Counted from the stretch's first letter, positions 1 through 12,400 are shown. The stretch: 64,000 nucleotides of DNA from Stentor coeruleus (GCA_001970955.1 MPUH01000007.1:124001-188000), one strand, 5' to 3'. Notes: a model not told the origin generated them from the letters alone. Numbers and translations: made by a program.

Positions 1-316
1 GATATTGTTCTTTACGTTCTTCCATAGTCACTGGTTTTGTTGGGCTTTTTGGTAGACCTTCTTTCATTGCCGCTATGACATCTTTGCGAATAAACATTCG
101 GTGCATACGGTCTTGATAGTCAAAATAACGTTTATCTTTGATATATTCGTAGTACTCTATAGCTTCAGTGTATAAGATTACTAGTTGTTGGATTACGTCA
201 GTTGTGCAGTTACGTTCAAGCTCAGTTTCTTTGTCAATAAGTCGTGATGCGAAGTCTAGGGAGAGTCTTGGCTTAGAAAGCCTTCCTGAGAATCTTCGTT
301 GTCCGAGACGGGACAT
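1..316 (-). CDS. Unknown protein, 5' part only (runs off window start)
   Basis: On the minus strand an ATG at 316-314 opens 105 codons that stay open to the window edge. The product begins MSRLGQRRFSGRLSKPRLSL and continues with an acidic, helix-rich stretch (LIDKETELERN, then YTEAIEYYEYIKDKRYFDYQ) and a KEGLPKSPTKP turn. Codon use matches the neighbouring genes. I do not recognise the family. Its start codon lies only 4 bp from the ATG of the divergent gene at 321, so any 5' UTR or promoter must lie inside that neighbour. The 3' part is outside the window. Confidence 0.7.
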   Translation of the reverse strand, partial: MSRLGQRRFSGRLSKPRLSLDFASRLIDKETELERNCTTDVIQQLVILYTEAIEYYEYIKDKRYFDYQDRMHRMFIRKDVIAAMKEGLPKSPTKPVTMEERKEQY

Positions 317-323
317 TATAATG
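314..323. promoter_or_regulatory. 10-bp palindrome holding two divergent start codons
   Basis: CATTATAATG is its own reverse complement and carries the minus-strand ATG (316-314) and the plus-strand ATG (321-323) of two head-to-head genes. There is no room for a separate promoter between them, so the promoters must lie inside the opposite coding sequences or work bidirectionally. The palindrome is seen; the function is inferred. Confidence 0.5.
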
Positions 324-1743
324 AACAATTCTCATCAAGTTTATGTCAATGAAAACAGGTTGTCCCTGAGGAAGTTTGTAAAGCCAACCACTGTCACAAC
401 ACCTACAAAAATCTCTTCTTGCGTAACAAGTCGAGTGCTCAACAAAAACGACCCAACAAAAACTCGAAACTTGACTCCAGAATTTTCTCCATACAGCAAA
501 CTTCCTCTAATCACCCCACATAAAAGTACTGAACTTACCTACAACTCAATTCGTTACTGCTTACCAGAATGGCTAACCCGTCGAGAAGACTTTAAAATCC
601 TATACAAAAATCTTCGTTTAAAAAAAAACCTCGACATTGGAGAAATTTGTTTGCAAAACTCCAGCTTACGTAGTGATGATGAAAAAGAGGCTGTCATGCT
701 TTGGGTTTCAAATACAAACTTTTTCAAAAAAATGCCCAGAATGGCTTTAAGTGAAACCTGCGATAGATTTTTCACAATAAAAATCCATGAAAAAGCAAAA
801 GTTATTAGTAAAGGTGAGGAAGGGGATTGTATGTTTTTGATATATCAAGGCGAGGTAGGAATTTATGTTAATGGAGCTAAAATTGGCATAAGATGTGAAG
901 GAGATGTTATAGGTGAAGCTGCTATGGATACTGATAAGCCGAGAAATGCTGATGCGATTGCAGAAACATCGCTTGTGTTGTTAAAACTCAAAAAAATAGA
1001 CTACCAAAGCATAGTAATGAACTTCAAAAAAGCTGAGAAGTTTGAGAATTCTAAATTTTTAATGAATTTAGAAATCTTTTCTTCGTGGCCTCTGCCGAAA
1101 ATCCAGAAACTCAGTGATTTGCTCATAGTCTCACGTTTCAAACCTGGACAAATTATATACAAAACTGATTCTGAGAGTTTATGCATTTATTTCCTTTTGT
1201 CAGGTTCAGTTGTATTGAAAAAATGTATAGAAATCACTAAGTCCAATAAATGGCCAACAGGTCTCAAGAAATGGGAAGTCCAAAAAGTGACTCAAAAATT
1301 CATGTATCCTTTAGGTCAAATAATCCCTGGAGGGATTTTTGGTATTGAAGCACTTTCTGGAGTTTTATATACAAGTCAAGCTATATGTGAGACAGAAACT
1401 ACACTTTTAGTCCTTAATAAAAGTGAATGTGCTGAAGTGTTTTCTCAATCAGATATAAGGAAAATAAAAAAATATACTATGGCAATCCCTGAAACTAGAG
1501 AATTAAAAGAGAGTTTGATAAAACATATGATTAGTAAGACAGAAAAGGTATTTTTTTATATAGGCAAATCTTATTCAAGATGCATTGCAGGTTAATTATA
1601 AAAATTGGGGAGGAAGGGAGACTGAGATTGAAAAGAGGCTTAGGAGAACAAATAGGTGCGTAAGTTCACTTAAACTTAATTTGGAGAAAAGTTATAAATA
1701 CACATCGTTTTATCAAGAAAAAGTACGTGAAAGCATAAACTAA
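321..1743 (+). CDS. Protein with two cyclic-nucleotide-binding domains
   Basis: About 468 aa after removing a 16-nt intron at 1548-1563, which replaces an implausible tail (VFFYIGKSYSRC) with a charged C-terminus ending KVRESIN. Residues ~130-232 form a first CNB domain with a recognisable phosphate-binding cassette (VIGEAAMDTDKPRNADA, keeping the Gly-Glu and the Arg). Residues ~245-385 form a weaker second CNB-like domain (FKPGQIIYKTDSES, then GGIFGIEAL). There is no kinase or channel domain, so it may be a PKA-regulatory-like or ciliary cNMP sensor; that role is inference. The start is placed at 321 because upstream codons in frame overlap the divergent neighbour and begin only with a GTG. 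Confidence 0.85.
1548..1563 (+). other. 16-nt intron in the CNB gene
   Basis: GTATTTTTTTATATAG. Removing it keeps frame and extends the protein by 60 codons, including the stop at 1741. The A six bases from the 3' end matches the pattern of the 15-nt introns. Confidence 0.75.
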
Positions 1744-1809
1744 ATATATAAATTATCATATAACACAGGAATTTGTATTTAAATGAAACACATATTTTCC
1801 TATCTACCC

Positions 1810-2448
1810 TTATCTGTTACCTTTAGCTATTCTCTCAATTTCATCTTTTTTCTTGATAGCATAGCTATTTGCCGAGCCTTTAGAAGCATTGATAATCTCA
1901 TCAGCCAAACATTCAGAAATCGTCTTTATATTCCTAAAAGCAGCAGATCTAGCTCCACAGCATATAAGATAAACACCCATATTCACCCTTCTTAATGGGG
2001 CAACATCAACAGCTTGTCTTCTTGCTACACCACCAGTACCAATTCTAGTCGAATCTTCACGAGGCCCAGAGTTACTAACAGCATTAATAACAACTTGTAT
2101 AGGGTTTTCACCTGTTAATAAATGAATGATTTCAAGTGCTTGTTTTACAATCCTTACAGCCATCATTTTTTTGCCTGTATTTCTTCCATGCATCATTAAA
2201 GAGTCAACTAAACGTTCGATTATTGGGCAAAGAGCTTTACGGAAACGTTTTTTCTGCCACCTGCCAGCTGTGTGTGGAACAAATGTTCGGACTTTTTTTT
2301 GAGATATGCTTATATAGTCAGTAAGAGTTGAATCACGAACTTCTAAAGAACTGTAGTCCCATTTACCAAAAAGTTTTACTTCGACTTCTTTTTTTTCTTC
2401 TTGAACTTCGCTGACTACTGCTTTATCTTCTTCCCAGCCACTAGCCAT
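1810..2448 (-). CDS. RPS5: 40S ribosomal protein S5 (uS7)
   Basis: A 212-aa protein of normal length for eukaryotic uS7. Family blocks are clear: [20 protein letters not shown] near the start, [77 protein letters not shown] and a C-terminal [15 protein letters not shown]. It sits in the small-subunit head near the exit site and contacts mRNA and E-site tRNA (family knowledge). It is intronless and converges on the CNB gene with 66 bp between stops. The first ~25 residues are a variable acidic extension. Confidence 0.97.
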   Translation of the reverse strand: MASGWEEDKAVVSEVQEEKKEVEVKLFGKWDYSSLEVRDSTLTDYISISQKKVRTFVPHTAGRWQKKRFRKALCPIIERLVDSLMMHGRNTGKKMMAVRIVKQALEIIHLLTGENPIQVVINAVSNSGPREDSTRIGTGGVARRQAVDVAPLRRVNMGVYLICCGARSAAFRNIKTISECLADEIINASKGSANSYAIKKKDEIERIAKGNR

Positions 2449-2618
2449 TTATTATTTCAGGCCATAGTGTTGGGGTTTTTGAAGAAAATTAGATAATTTA
2501 GAAAGTTTGGGTTTAAAAAATGTAAGGGTCTTAGGACTTGGGTATGATTTTTTATATGAAATCATTTAAAAGTGCTCTTTTTAATTCTATAAAACTACCC
2601 AATCATGCGTATTCTAAA

Positions 2619-4925
2619 TTAAGCTATTATTTCCTTAAGTCTTCCTTCCGACTGTCTTGACTTGATAAACCTCACTGTATTCTTCATATAAACCCTAGCT
2701 TCACTAACCTGTACCTTTGCATCCTGATCAAACTCCCCATTAATCTGCCCATTAATAAATTCTGTAATCCCATTAATCAAATCTGAATCCACAGATCCAG
2801 GTGCTTGGATATAAAAGTATATAAACTTATTCAACAAAGTGACAAACAATCCCACATTCCTTGGGTTTTTCGAACAAATCCTGGCAATCCCCGCAGCTTT
2901 ATTCAAACACCCAGCAACTTTTTCTCTTTCATGGAAATTCTCATTATAAAACAAATGCGTACAATAAGCAATACTATAGCATTGATCACTTTTCTTCAAT
3001 TGTCTTGATGCAAACTGTAAAATCACATTAATAATCTCTTCATGAGTACCTGAATCAATACAATGTATTCTTGAAGCTGCCCCACATAATAAATTCACTG
3101 TAGTAAACTTAGAATTTGTATCAGCAAGTTCTTCTTGATACAAACTAATAATTTGTTTTATAAACTCAGCAGCAGCTTGTCCATAGTTTGAATTAGTTTT
3201 GAATGAGTTTATGCATAAAACACATTGTAAACCTAGTTTAATAGCATTATCAGGGCTGATCTGTGCTATGGTTGTAAGAATATCATGTATAGTTTTTAAG
3301 GTTTCCATAAGGTCGATTTCTACTTCTTGGTCGTCGAGGAGTTTTAAGAATTTCAAATAAGCGAAAAGTAATGATGGATATGTGTATATTATTCGACTAT
3401 GTCCACCTTTTGAAAATATAGTGAAGAATTTGTGGAATATGCTGAGAAATGCTTCAGGGGTATTGGCTATTACTAGATGAACGAGTTTTGCTACATTTTG
3501 TTGCTCACCTTCAAATTCATAAGCTTCACTAGGTTCAGAATCATTACCATCTACAAGTAATGGGACTATAAAATGTAAGAGTTGCTCAACGGTATCTACA
3601 GAATCTAGGGTTCGTTTGCTTATGACTACTGCTTCAACAATTTTAAAAGCTACTTGTTTACGTGATGAGAATTGAAGGTAACCCATGAGTTTTGGGTAGT
3701 TATTCATTGTGAGGATGGCTAAAGACATGGTTTCTAAGGGGAAAGATAAGAGTTTGACTATGAGTTTTAGAGACTCACCGTCGAGGTTGCCTGAAGAGTT
3801 CGCTTTGTCAACGATGATCACGCTGGAGTTTAAGATTTCATTAACATATTGAGTGTTTAGAGGATAACATTTCAATGATAATCTGATAAAAGCGACTTGT
3901 AATTGGAGTAAAGCTTTGGTTTCAGTACCTCCAGCTTGTTCTGTTATAATCCCATCCACAGCTTTTTTTATTAGTCCGAAAATATCGATGCTTTTTACTA
4001 TATCTAAATCCCCTTCACCAGCATAATCAGCAAGTCTTGTAAGTAAATTGACTAATATTGATTTAATATCAACTGTTGGTTGTAATTGAGGTAAAGTTTC
4101 TAGGAAAGGTTCTAAAGTATGAAGATGATAAGCATCAGGAAATGCTTGGATGATACAATCGATGAGGTATTGCTGGGATATCGAATCTTTGCTTGAGGTG
4201 ATTATTTCTAAGATTTTAGGTAAGACTGTGCTTATATAAAGCTCTAGAGTCAGTCCTTGTAAAGATGAAAGTCTGACAATATTTTCCCCAACAGTGACTC
4301 TAAGGTCATTTCTTTCTTTTTCGCGCTTAGTTTTATCTTTAACAGTCCCTGTGTGCTGCATTCTAACCCAGAGGCGGTTCATTTCTGAAAGGTTTGTCAG
4401 GAGGAAGTCAACCGAGTCGTTTGTCCCTTCGCCATCTGTGTCGTATTCTGAGCCTTTGTCTGGTAGTTTTTCCTTGCACACTTTGTTGAGATAGTATCTG
4501 AGGAAAAGGCCTCGCATTGGGTGTTGGATGCCTTTAACCATTTCAATCAAATCTTTTAAAATTGCCTTTGCTGGAAGTTCACGTGTTGTGATATAAACTG
4601 AGCCGACAGCCACCAGTAAATATAACCTTGGCAAAATAGAGCTTGCATGTTGAACTTTTTCATATAAGTCTGAGATTTTCCTTCCTCGACGATATTCTTC
4701 TAAGAAATAGTTCTCTAAACGGCTCATTTGGTCGAAAACAGTCATGTAAAGTTGATAGTAAGTCTTTGGGGACATTGATGAGGTCTTCATTTCACTTATC
4801 ATGCTTGAAGCGTTCTTCAAAGCTTCCCTCATGTCGGAGGCATCAAGGGCTCTCTGCATTTGAAAGGCTTCTTTTTTTACTATAGACACAGCTTCTTCTA
4901 GTATCTTGTCTTGGTCTTCTTCCAT
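2619..4925 (-). CDS. VPS35: Vacuolar protein sorting-associated protein 35 (retromer core)
   Basis: Intronless, 768 aa from the ATG at 4925, close to the usual ~790 aa. The frame extends upstream but reaches only a GTG at 4955. The N-terminus (KILEEAVSIVKKEAFQMQRA, then LKNASSMISEMKTSSMSPKT) matches VPS35, followed by the diagnostic PRLYLL and RGLFLRYYL motifs that contact VPS26/Rab7 surfaces. The rest is alpha-solenoid. It is the scaffold of the cargo-selective retromer complex that retrieves receptors from endosomes. Two other membrane-traffic genes, an EH adaptor and Rab1, lie 25 kb away. Confidence 0.97.
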   Translation of the reverse strand: MEEDQDKILEEAVSIVKKEAFQMQRALDASDMREALKNASSMISEMKTSSMSPKTYYQLYMTVFDQMSRLENYFLEEYRRGRKISDLYEKVQHASSILPRLYLLVAVGSVYITTRELPAKAILKDLIEMVKGIQHPMRGLFLRYYLNKVCKEKLPDKGSEYDTDGEGTNDSVDFLLTNLSEMNRLWVRMQHTGTVKDKTKREKERNDLRVTVGENIVRLSSLQGLTLELYISTVLPKILEIITSSKDSISQQYLIDCIIQAFPDAYHLHTLEPFLETLPQLQPTVDIKSILVNLLTRLADYAGEGDLDIVKSIDIFGLIKKAVDGIITEQAGGTETKALLQLQVAFIRLSLKCYPLNTQYVNEILNSSVIIVDKANSSGNLDGESLKLIVKLLSFPLETMSLAILTMNNYPKLMGYLQFSSRKQVAFKIVEAVVISKRTLDSVDTVEQLLHFIVPLLVDGNDSEPSEAYEFEGEQQNVAKLVHLVIANTPEAFLSIFHKFFTIFSKGGHSRIIYTYPSLLFAYLKFLKLLDDQEVEIDLMETLKTIHDILTTIAQISPDNAIKLGLQCVLCINSFKTNSNYGQAAAEFIKQIISLYQEELADTNSKFTTVNLLCGAASRIHCIDSGTHEEIINVILQFASRQLKKSDQCYSIAYCTHLFYNENFHEREKVAGCLNKAAGIARICSKNPRNVGLFVTLLNKFIYFYIQAPGSVDSDLINGITEFINGQINGEFDQDAKVQVSEARVYMKNTVRFIKSRQSEGRLKEIIA

Positions 4926-5065
4926 TACTTCACCAAATATGGAAGGATTTTCCACTGTTTTTTACCTAGGGAGGATAAGAGTTTTTGGTTGGATTTTAAT
5001 TGTAGCAACAGAAGGGTTTTGTAATTTTTATTTGAGAAAATATGTGATGATTGATAAAGTCTGGG

Positions 5066-5258
5066 ATTTTTAGGGACTTTTAAAAATTTGTTATAATGGA
5101 AGAAGAACTTGANGAGGAATAAATTTTTAGGGACTTTTAAAAATTTGTTATAATGGAAGAAGAACTTGAAAGAGCATTAAGTGAAANGCTTATTATTTTT
5201 AGGGACTTTTAAAAATTTGTTATAATGGAAGAAGAACTTGAAAGAGCATTAAGTGAAA
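5066..5258 (+). repeat. Assembly duplication around n at 5113 and 5187
   Basis: A 47-bp segment at 5066-5112 recurs at 5123-5169, and a 64-bp segment at 5123-5186 recurs at 5195-5258. Each copy carries the same ATG and first codons of the coiled-coil gene that follows, and single n characters separate the copies. This looks like three overlapping contig ends that were not merged, not a biological triplication. Confidence 0.8.
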
Positions 5259-5992
5259 AAGGGCGTGAACTGCAGGCGGCCCTTGAAGAGCTAAGAGTCA
5301 AAGAATTCAACTATAAAGTTAATGAACTTAAATCTACTTTACCATTATTAGGAAGGTGTATTATTTGTACTTTACGATTACCCTGCAAGCATTTTTCAGA
5401 AACTTCTGATATGCCGTCAGTATCCCCATTGAGCAAAGAAATTTTTTCCAGTCAGACCTATACAAAAAACTTAGATGCATCAGATATAATGCCAAAACTC
5501 ACAAAAGCTGAGCCTAAAGAATTTTCAATCAGATATCGTGGACGTGATAATAAATATAGTGTTCCTGCACAAGAAAGGGTTGTATCACTTCCTAATTCAC
5601 AAAAGCTTAAACTCATAGAAAAAATTGAAACGTATAGAGAAGAAAAGATAAGAAAAGAAATAGAAAAAATTCAAGAAATGAAAGAAGCAGAAAAAAGGCA
5701 GAAAAAAGAAATGCAAACCCGTGAAGCTCTTAGATTAAAACACGTTAAAAAACAAAAAGAGAGACTGGAAAAATATAAAGAGGAAATTAAAATTAGAAAT
5801 GAGCAATTGAAAAAAAAATATGATGAGGAAGAGAAAAATAAAAGGAAAAAAGAAGAAAAGCAGAGGAAGTATATTGAAATTAAAAAAAAAGAACTTAAAG
5901 AATATTATCAAAAAAAGGAAATGATGGAAAGTATATCAAAACAGAAAGTATTTGATTTGGAAAAAGAAATTGTTAGTATTATAAAAGGGTAA
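5225..5992 (+). CDS. Charged coiled-coil protein, unknown function
   Basis: A 255-aa product starting MEEELERALSEKGRELQAAL. Residues ~1-40 are helical, ~45-60 hold an isolated CIICTLRLPCKH patch (C-x2-C then C-x-H, possibly metal-binding), ~60-125 are low in structure, and ~130-250 are one long Lys/Glu coiled coil. The ATG chosen is the last of three duplicated copies at an assembly join. The 3' end is uncertain: GTAAATATTTATAAAG at 5991-6006 has the size of a local intron but ends AAAG; splicing it would append about ten residues. I do not recognise a family. Confidence 0.75.
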   Translation: MEEELERALSEKGRELQAALEELRVKEFNYKVNELKSTLPLLGRCIICTLRLPCKHFSETSDMPSVSPLSKEIFSSQTYTKNLDASDIMPKLTKAEPKEFSIRYRGRDNKYSVPAQERVVSLPNSQKLKLIEKIETYREEKIRKEIEKIQEMKEAEKRQKKEMQTREALRLKHVKKQKERLEKYKEEIKIRNEQLKKKYDEEEKNKRKKEEKQRKYIEIKKKELKEYYQKKEMMESISKQKVFDLEKEIVSIIKG

Positions 5993-6413
5993 ATATTTAT
6001 AAAGCAGGGAAAAAATTGTATCAGGTAAATAATTTATATAGTTTTTAATAGTATAAGTTAAATTTGTCATACATAATTTTTTTATTATTTTTATGAGATA
6101 GGCTGCATGCTATTATTATAGAAATAGTTACAATTTACCCTTTATGCTATTATAAAAGCTATAAATCAGCAAGCGATACTAAATTTCTTCAGGATAAAAT
6201 ATATTAAAATTATTATTATGAAAAAAATGAAATATAAAAAGTATCATCCTCTATGCATTTTTTAAATTGTTTTTGATACTTATCTTTAAGTACTATATAT
6301 CTAAAAAAATTAATATTTTATTCAAGTTCTATATAATAAAGTTTAATTTTCTATATTTTAATCTAAGTTCTACCTATAAATGTCTTGATTAATAAATTAC
6401 TATTATTTATTCA
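5993..6413. other. Convergent intergenic spacer, no gene seen
   Basis: Very AT-rich spacer between two convergent coiled-coil genes. I see no open frame with coding character and no RNA gene. Confidence 0.5.
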
Positions 6414-9400
6414 TTAATTAGCTTTTATTTCCAAGCCTTTAATCTTTTCCTGCAAAATTTCTATAGTCTTCTCATAACCCTGAGCCATTTCCTCATATTT
6501 CCTCAATTTTTCAACAGTTTTTTCTAACTCTTCTAACTTTTTCTGATTAATATAATCCATCCTTTCTTTATTATCCAATATTTTTTCAAGTGCTCTAGCT
6601 TTATCTTTACTTCCCTTTAAATTATTCTCAAGAGTATTTATGTAAGCACTAACTTTCTTATTGGATTCTATAAGAACACCATTTTGTAACTCAAGTTCTT
6701 TGATTTTCTCTTCAGCTTTATTGCAAATTTCATTAAGCTCTTGATACGCTATAGTCATTTTTTTATAGTCTTTATCTTTAATCTCATTATCTTCTTTATT
6801 CTCTTTAGAAAAATCCAATCGTAAACTCATATTTTCTTCAAGACTTTTATTTGATTCCTGTAATTTGCCTATTTCATCTTTTAATAACCCTATAATTTCA
6901 GCGTCTCGGATTATTTTTTCATTTAAACTAAGGCTTAAAGATGTAGCACTTTTATTATATTCATCTAATTCCGCTTTTTGGTTTTGTATTTTTTGTATTT
7001 CAAGATCTTTTTCTTTAATAATATTACTTAAATCAGCATCTTTTATTATAAAAGCTGAGCTTATATCTTCATATGCTTTTTTAATTTTTTTTAATTTCTC
7101 ATTTAGATGATTATTTATGTCTGTTAAAGATTTGAATTCTTCTACAATTCTTTTGTTGTCAGCAGTTAACTCTTGAATTTCTTTATTAAGATTTGATAAT
7201 TTAGTTTGATAGTTGGATTTTTCTTTTTCAATATTTTTTATTAAGTCTGTGTTTTGATGTTGCAGTTCTTGTGTAGTTTTAGATAAGGTTTCAAGCTCAG
7301 ATTTTAGATGTGCTATTGTTTGATTAGCTTTGGAGAGTTGGGATGATTGTTCAAAGGAGGAAACTTTGTTGAAGGAGATTTGGCTTGATATTTCTAAAGT
7401 TGGGCTTTTATCACTGTGGTTAGATAGGGAAAGACTACTTTCTGAAATTTTTTCTTGAAGAGAGTAAAGGTCGCTTTGAAGGTTTTCTATTTGCATCTTA
7501 GATATTTTTAATGCACTTTTCAAATTAAGATTTTCTTCAATAAGTGAAGATTCAGACTCTTTGAAATCAGTCTTAAGTTCTTTTATCTTTATATTCAACT
7601 CTTCTATTTTATAAAAATCTTCCATAAGCTTTCCTCCTAATTCCTCCAATTCTTTATTTTTCGATTCAACTGTAGTTTCATATTCTTCTTTTAAATTTGC
7701 TACAAGACTTTCTAGATTTTTAATCATTTCAACATACTTGCAATTATCTTTCTTTAGATTAACAGTAGCATCTTCCATAGCTTTATTTTCTTCAGCCAAA
7801 TCATTTGAAAACCCTTTCATATTTTTACTGAGCTCATTTTCTTTTTCATACAAATTTTTATAATTATTAAACTGAGATTCTAATTCTTGTATTAGTATGT
7901 CTTTTTGTGTTTTTTCTTGGTCAATAAGAGATAGTGTTTGTGAAAAAAGTTTATTTTCTGATTCAATTTTAGTTCTTAATTGCCTAAGGTTTATAAGTTC
8001 ATTATTTTTATCAGTAAGTTCTTCATCAGCAATAACAAGATCATCTTGGAATTCTTTAAGTCTGGATTTAAGCTCATAAATATATTCATCAGTTGTTTTA
8101 ATAAGTTCATTATGTTTTTTTACTAATATTTCAAGTGCTTGCTTTGTTTCATTTAGCTCATTTTCTAATGTATTAATAGTCTTTGTGTTTTCTGCGATAA
8201 GATTAGCTTGTTCGGTTATAGTTTCCAAGCTTTTTTTACGAATTTCTTCTAGTTTTTTCCTCAAGACTTTGTTTTCTTCATAAAAAGTTGCAATTTTCTC
8301 ATCATTTTCTGCAATTTTACAATTAGCTTCATCGTAAGCCAGGGTCAAATCGCGTAAAATATTTTTCAGCTTTATTTCTGTATACTGCAAATGCTTTAAT
8401 TGATCTGTTAGTTCTAAATTTAGTTTTATTATATTAGATTCTCTTTCATTAACATTTAGTTTATAAAGTTTTAATTCATTTTTACCTGTTTCTATAAGAT
8501 TTTTAAGCTCTTGAATTTCAGCAGTTTGTAGCGCAGTTTTACCTTTGAGACTTGAAATTTCATTGTTGGATTCTTTTTGGATTTTTGATAGGTGTTGTTC
8601 TATTTCAAGGATTTTTAAAGCTTTTTCTTGATTTTCTTCTTCCAGTTGTTGGATTTTAGATGAGAAATTTAGGGATTTTGTTGATTCGGTTTGAGTTGAA
8701 AACGAAATATTCCGGAGTTGTTCTTTTAGATGGGAAATTTCATCGTTGGAGGATAATAGGATTTTATGGAGGTTGCTAGATTGAGTGATAAGCTCTTTGG
8801 ATTTTTCTTCATATAATTGCTTTTCTTGATTCAATCTTATGTTTTCATTTATGAGTAAGTTTTTATTGTCTACAGTGATTATTAGTTCAGAATCTTTTTC
8901 TTTGATTTCTTTTTTTAAGCGCATGATTAGCTTGTTAAGCTCTTCTTGCATATTCTTTTTCTTTTCCTTTCTTTTCCCTACTTTTATCTCATTTTTAGCC
9001 TTCTCAATACTGAGCTTCTGAATCTCATCCCTATACTTCCTAATCTCGCTCTCCAGCTTCCTAATCATTTCTTCCTTATTATCCAAATCCTTCATAGCAA
9101 TCTTAACTTCAAATCCTTCACTATTCTTAAATTCTTCAATCATCCTATTTAATCCTTCATTTTCACTTTCAATCCCTTTAACCATAACCTTATGTTCACT
9201 TTTCCACACACTATACAAACTCTCATTTTCCTTAACAATTCTCATCAATTCAGTATTTTCTTCATTAACAGCCTTAATATTATTCTCAAAATGCTGTATT
9301 TTTTCTTTTAATTCCACAACACTTGTCTTCAAACTAAAATTCTCTTTTTCAATACTTTTCTTCTGATACATCAAAGCTTTTTTCTCTTCTTTCAATTCAT

Positions 9401-12400
9401 AAATCCTGCTTTTCAATGTATTTTCTACATCAAAAGCTTTAAGCTTATATCTTTTTGTATCATAAACCATCCTATCTAATGAACTTTGTAATATGTTTAC
9501 CTGACTATTTTTCTGACTTATTTCTACATCTTTAGCTAATAATTCTTCTAAGTGTATTTTTTTTTCCATATTTTGTGTTGATTGTTGTTCTATTATAGAT
9601 GATTGTAAAGATGAGATTTTATTTGTTAATGATAATATGGTTGATTCTTTTGATTGAAGGCTTTCTGAATATGTGTTTAGGTTTTTTGTAACAAGTTCGT
9701 TTTCATCACGAAGTTGGACAATTTTTTTGTGGGTGTTTTCAAGTTTTTCATGTAAGGTGAGGAGCTCTTTGTCTTTGTTTTCGATTGTTTCTGATAATGA
9801 ACTTATTTTTGTATTTGATTCGTTAAGATTTTCTTGCAATACAGTGTAGTAGTCATTGTTGGAGAGAATTTCACTGTCTTTTTCTTTGATTTTGGCTTTG
9901 AGGTCATTTATTTCTTGTAGGAAACCAAAGCGCTGTTTGTAGATTTCAGTATCTTTTGAGTTGATTTTAGCGTTTTTCTGCCTTGTTTCTTCGTGGAAAT
10001 TAGCAAGTTCGTTTTCCATACGAAGGGTTTTTAGGGTTAATTCGTTTTCTGTGTTTTTTAATTTGAGAATTTCAGCGTTTTGAGTGTTTTTCTCTTTTTC
10101 TCTTTCATCATCAGATTTTTTCTTATTGGTTTCAAGCTCTAAGATTTTAGTTTTCAGATCTTCTATGGTTTGAATGTATTTTTCTCTGTTTTTTGATGTG
10201 TTTATTTGTAGTTCGTCGATTTTTTCTTTTAGGTATTTAATTTCTTCATTGTTTTTTAAGATATCTAAATCAAGTGTATCGATTTTATATTTGAGCTCTT
10301 TGTTATAAGATAAAGAATCTGCTAGTTCTTTTTTGATTTTGATTTCCGTTATTTTTTGAGTGTTGATTGCTTCGTTAAAGGCTAATGTGGTTTTTGTTTG
10401 ATTTGTTTCTGATTCCATCTGTTTGAGTTTTAAGGTGTTAAAATCAAGAGTTAGGTTTTCATTGATGGACTTTTGTTTATCGAGTTCTAGTTGTAAATCA
10501 CTCACAAAGATATCTTTTTCTTTTAGAGACTGATTAAAAATCATTTTATTATTCTCAATCTGCTGACTTAGAATCACAATTTTTTCATTTAACTCTTCAT
10601 TTTCCTGTTTAATCTGATTAATAATATCTTCATATTTATCTTTTTCTTCCTTAATCACAACATTAAGAATATCAATATTCTCAAGCGACTCATCAAGTTC
10701 TCTTTCAAGAAACCTGACTTTATTATCAAAACTAACAATAAACCTACTTTGTTCAGTTCCACAAGTTTCTTGAGTTTTAATAATCTCACTCTTGTACTTA
10801 AGCCTTTCTCTATAATCTTGATTAGATTCAGCCAAGTTTTCTATATAAACCGACTTGTTTTCAACAACTTTTTCAAGTTCAATAATATTTGACTCTTTTT
10901 CTTCAAGAGCTGCCTGAAGGTTTTGATTTTGATTAAGTTTTTCTTTGATTTTATCATTCAGTTCTGTATTTAATTGGACTAGTTCATCAATTTTTGCCTT
11001 GTCTTGTTTGAGGGTACCATAAAGATCATTGAGTTTTTTATTGTTTAACATAAGAGAATATTCAAGTTCTTTATTAGAATTTCTGACACTAGCAATTTCA
11101 GCAGATTTTTCTTGGAGTCTTTTGATTTCATTGTTTTGTTCATGGATGATTTTGCTAAGTTTGTCGATTTTTTTAGTTTTTTCTGATATATGCTTTTTAA
11201 ACTCTTCAATACAATTGTTTTTCTCTATTTGGTCCTTATTTGCTACCTCCTTTACATCTTCTGATAACTGCTTTTCACTTTCAGGGTTATGGTTTTGGGC
11301 TTTGATTTCTTGGATCTGCAGGTCTCTTCTCATAATTTCTTCATGCTTAAGATTCAAATTGTTTTTTAACGCCTCAATTTTAGCTAAATTTTTACTTAAC
11401 TCATTGTTTTTCTCTGTAATTATAGCTTCAAACTCGTTAGTTTTTTCGTTTAATCTACTGTTTTCTTGAAGTTTATCAAATCTCCATTTTTTCTCATTAG
11501 CAAGTTCATCCATGATTTGATGAATATGTTTTTGAAGCTTGCTATTAGCTGATTTTTCATTCTCTAAAAGATGTTCTAAGAAACTTGTCTCGGTTTTCAA
11601 ATCATGCATCGCTGTATTAAAAATTTGTATTTCTGAGTTCGCTTTAGATAATAAGTCTTTTAAATTTTCAATTATATCTTTTTGGTCTGAGTAACGACGA
11701 TCTTCTAGTCTTTCTTTGCATATTTTTTGATTTTTACCTAATAAGTTTGGATTTTTGTGGTTTATAATTTTTATAAGTGAAATGATTCTTTTTTCATAAG
11801 CAGAAATTTTCTCATTGATTTTTTTTGATTCAAGACTTTGGAGATTGATTGTATGGGAAACCTGGTCAGTGAGTTTGGTTTTAAGATTTGCTACTGATAA
11901 CTGTAAATCTTTGATTTCATTTTGCAAATATTTTATCTCATTAGATTTACTCATATTATCAGTTTTAAGGCTAAGTGATTCTTTTTCAAGTTCTTTTATC
12001 TGTTTCTCATAATAAACTTTTAAATCAACACCAAAATTCTTCTTATTTTCTCCACCTAACATATCATTTTTTTCCCTCTCTAACACCCTCTCAGCTTCTT
12101 CCATCTTCCCTCTAAGATACAAAATCTGGTTTTCCTTCTCACAAAGCTCATCTAAATAATTCGCCATATCTTGGTCTTTACTTTTAATCACCTGATTCAA
12201 ACTTTCTATTTCATTTTTCAATTTTTTTACAGCATCATCATGCTCAGAATTACAGGAAAACTCCATTTCAAAAGATTCAAAATCCTTAGATACCCCTGCT
12301 TTCCTTTTTAAAAACCCTATATATCTTTGCTTATAATCAACTTGGCTTTCATAGTTTTGCTTAGATTTTTCTAATGGTTTTTCTAAATTTTTTATGTTAG

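Noticed and set aside
168-320. N-terminal extension of the CNB protein upstream of 321
   Set aside because: It starts with GTG, and the same DNA codes convincingly for the divergent gene on the minus strand.
4926-4955. Ten-codon N-terminal extension of VPS35
   Set aside because: The first codon would be GTG; the ATG at 4925 aligns with the family start.
5066-5258. Real triplication of a promoter and start codon
   Set aside because: The copies are exact, separated by n, and match the pattern of the other assembly joins.
5991-6006. 16-nt intron at the end of the 5225 gene
   Set aside because: It has A at -6 but ends AAAG and only adds about ten residues, so it cannot be proven; left as a note in that gene.
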